DNA from: an uncultured Helicobacter sp.
GTDB taxonomy: Bacteria; Campylobacterota; Campylobacteria; Campylobacterales; Helicobacteraceae
NCBI RefSeq assembly: GCF_910577135.1
Contig: NZ_CAJTLL010000008.1
Coordinates: 1 to 64,000, forward strand
Length of the DNA: 64,000 nt
Direction: 5' to 3'
Numbering within the stretch: the first letter of the stretch is position 1; every line of letters starts with the position of its first letter. Positions 63,789 through 64,000 of the stretch are shown piece after piece. A model generated the notes under the pieces. It saw only the letters and a program-made list of their open reading frames with translations. It did not search any database and had not been told where the DNA came from. The position numbers were made by a program, and so were the translations under genes.

Positions 63789-64000
63789 ATGAAAAAGCAT
63801 ATTGCTGTCATTTATGGCGATGGAATTGGCAAAGAAGTGGTAACACAGGCACTAAGAATCTTGCAAGCCATCGCAGATAAATATCATCACACATTTGTCT
63901 GTGAAGAGGTCTTAGCCGGGGGCTGTGCGATAGATGCTTGTGGAGAATGCCTCCCTAAAGAAAGCTTAGAGTTATGTAAGAAAAGTGACAGTGTGTTACT
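63789..64000 (+). CDS. leuB: 3-isopropylmalate dehydrogenase, N-terminal part (runs off the right edge)
   Basis: Seventy codons are visible from ATG 63789. The start KKHIAVIYGDGIGKEVV is the NAD-binding N-terminus of the isocitrate/isopropylmalate dehydrogenase family, and CAIDACGECLPKESL is typical of LeuB. AAAGGAG precedes the ATG, 37 bases after leuD. LeuB is preferred over isocitrate dehydrogenase because of its operon position. Confidence 0.88.
   Translation, partial: MKKHIAVIYGDGIGKEVVTQALRILQAIADKYHHTFVCEEVLAGGCAIDACGECLPKESLELCKKSDSVL

Noticed and set aside
1..64000. CRISPR array, rRNA operon, insertion sequence, prophage or replication origin
   Set aside because: I looked for regularly spaced repeats, transposase or phage genes, terminal inverted repeats and DnaA-box clusters and saw none convincing.

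Overview
The window looks like chromosome from a Helicobacter, most likely an enterohepatic species; I cannot resolve which one. The evidence is moderate to low G+C and several gene neighbourhoods recognisable from H. pylori: thrB-ylxR-infB, tsaB-lpxC-minC-M23 peptidase, mobA-flhB, and hemL followed by an AtpZ/AtpI-like gene. Families common in this group also occur: a CPDC thioredoxin, a Sel1-repeat cysteine-rich (Hcp-like) protein, a long-form DapD, MdaB, YceI and ThyX. A complete leucine set (leuA-leuC-leuD-leuB, running off the right edge) separates it from H. pylori, which lacks that pathway.

Layout. 0-13.8 kb is mainly core: tRNA-Phe, a YeiH-type membrane protein and thioredoxin, gapA-recG, hemL with two small membrane-protein genes, thrB-ylxR-infB, and moaA. 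13.9-15.8 kb is a HinfI/HpyAIV-like restriction-modification pair (predicted GANTC). 16-26 kb is again mostly core on the minus strand: a di-haem peroxidase, a pseudouridine synthase, an Hcp-like protein, dapD, tsaB-lpxC-minC-M23 peptidase, flhB and mobA. 26.2-28.5 kb holds a decayed autotransporter, an ankyrin protein and a DUF302 protein.

28.6-45.4 kb is an accessory redox island. It contains three intact aldo/keto reductases and one decayed copy, two carrying Tat signals in frame and one preceded by an out-of-frame Tat leader. It also has a Tat-exported carboxymuconolactone-decarboxylase-like protein, an exported flavodoxin-fold reductase, MdaB, a flavodoxin and PhzF. Five of its transcription units start with nearly the same promoter: TTGACA, exactly 19 bp, then TATAAT, with ACACCAAGTGT or a close variant inside the spacer. 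That is the geometry of MerR-family-controlled promoters, and I see no MerR gene in the window, so this looks like a regulon run from elsewhere. The island also contains a type III restriction remnant and a restriction locus with a broken nuclease gene but two intact adenine methyltransferases.

45.8-49.5 kb is dnaE. 49.7-59.1 kb is a sulfur-acquisition region: metN-metI-metQ-metQ, two flavin-dependent (LLM) monooxygenases, an ATP-grasp ligase, remnants of an ssu-type ABC transporter, and OsmC. The metN unit and the first monooxygenase unit share an 18-bp AT-rich element upstream; at the second it sits inside a perfect 19-bp inverted repeat. thyX and the leucine operon close the window.

Two signals run through everything. 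The heptamer AGATTCT/AGAATCT is very frequent in genes and gaps alike, and contains GANTC, the predicted target of the local methyltransferase. Small pseudogenes are also unusually common, many with one or two frameshifts, so either this genome is actively decaying or some breaks are assembly errors.
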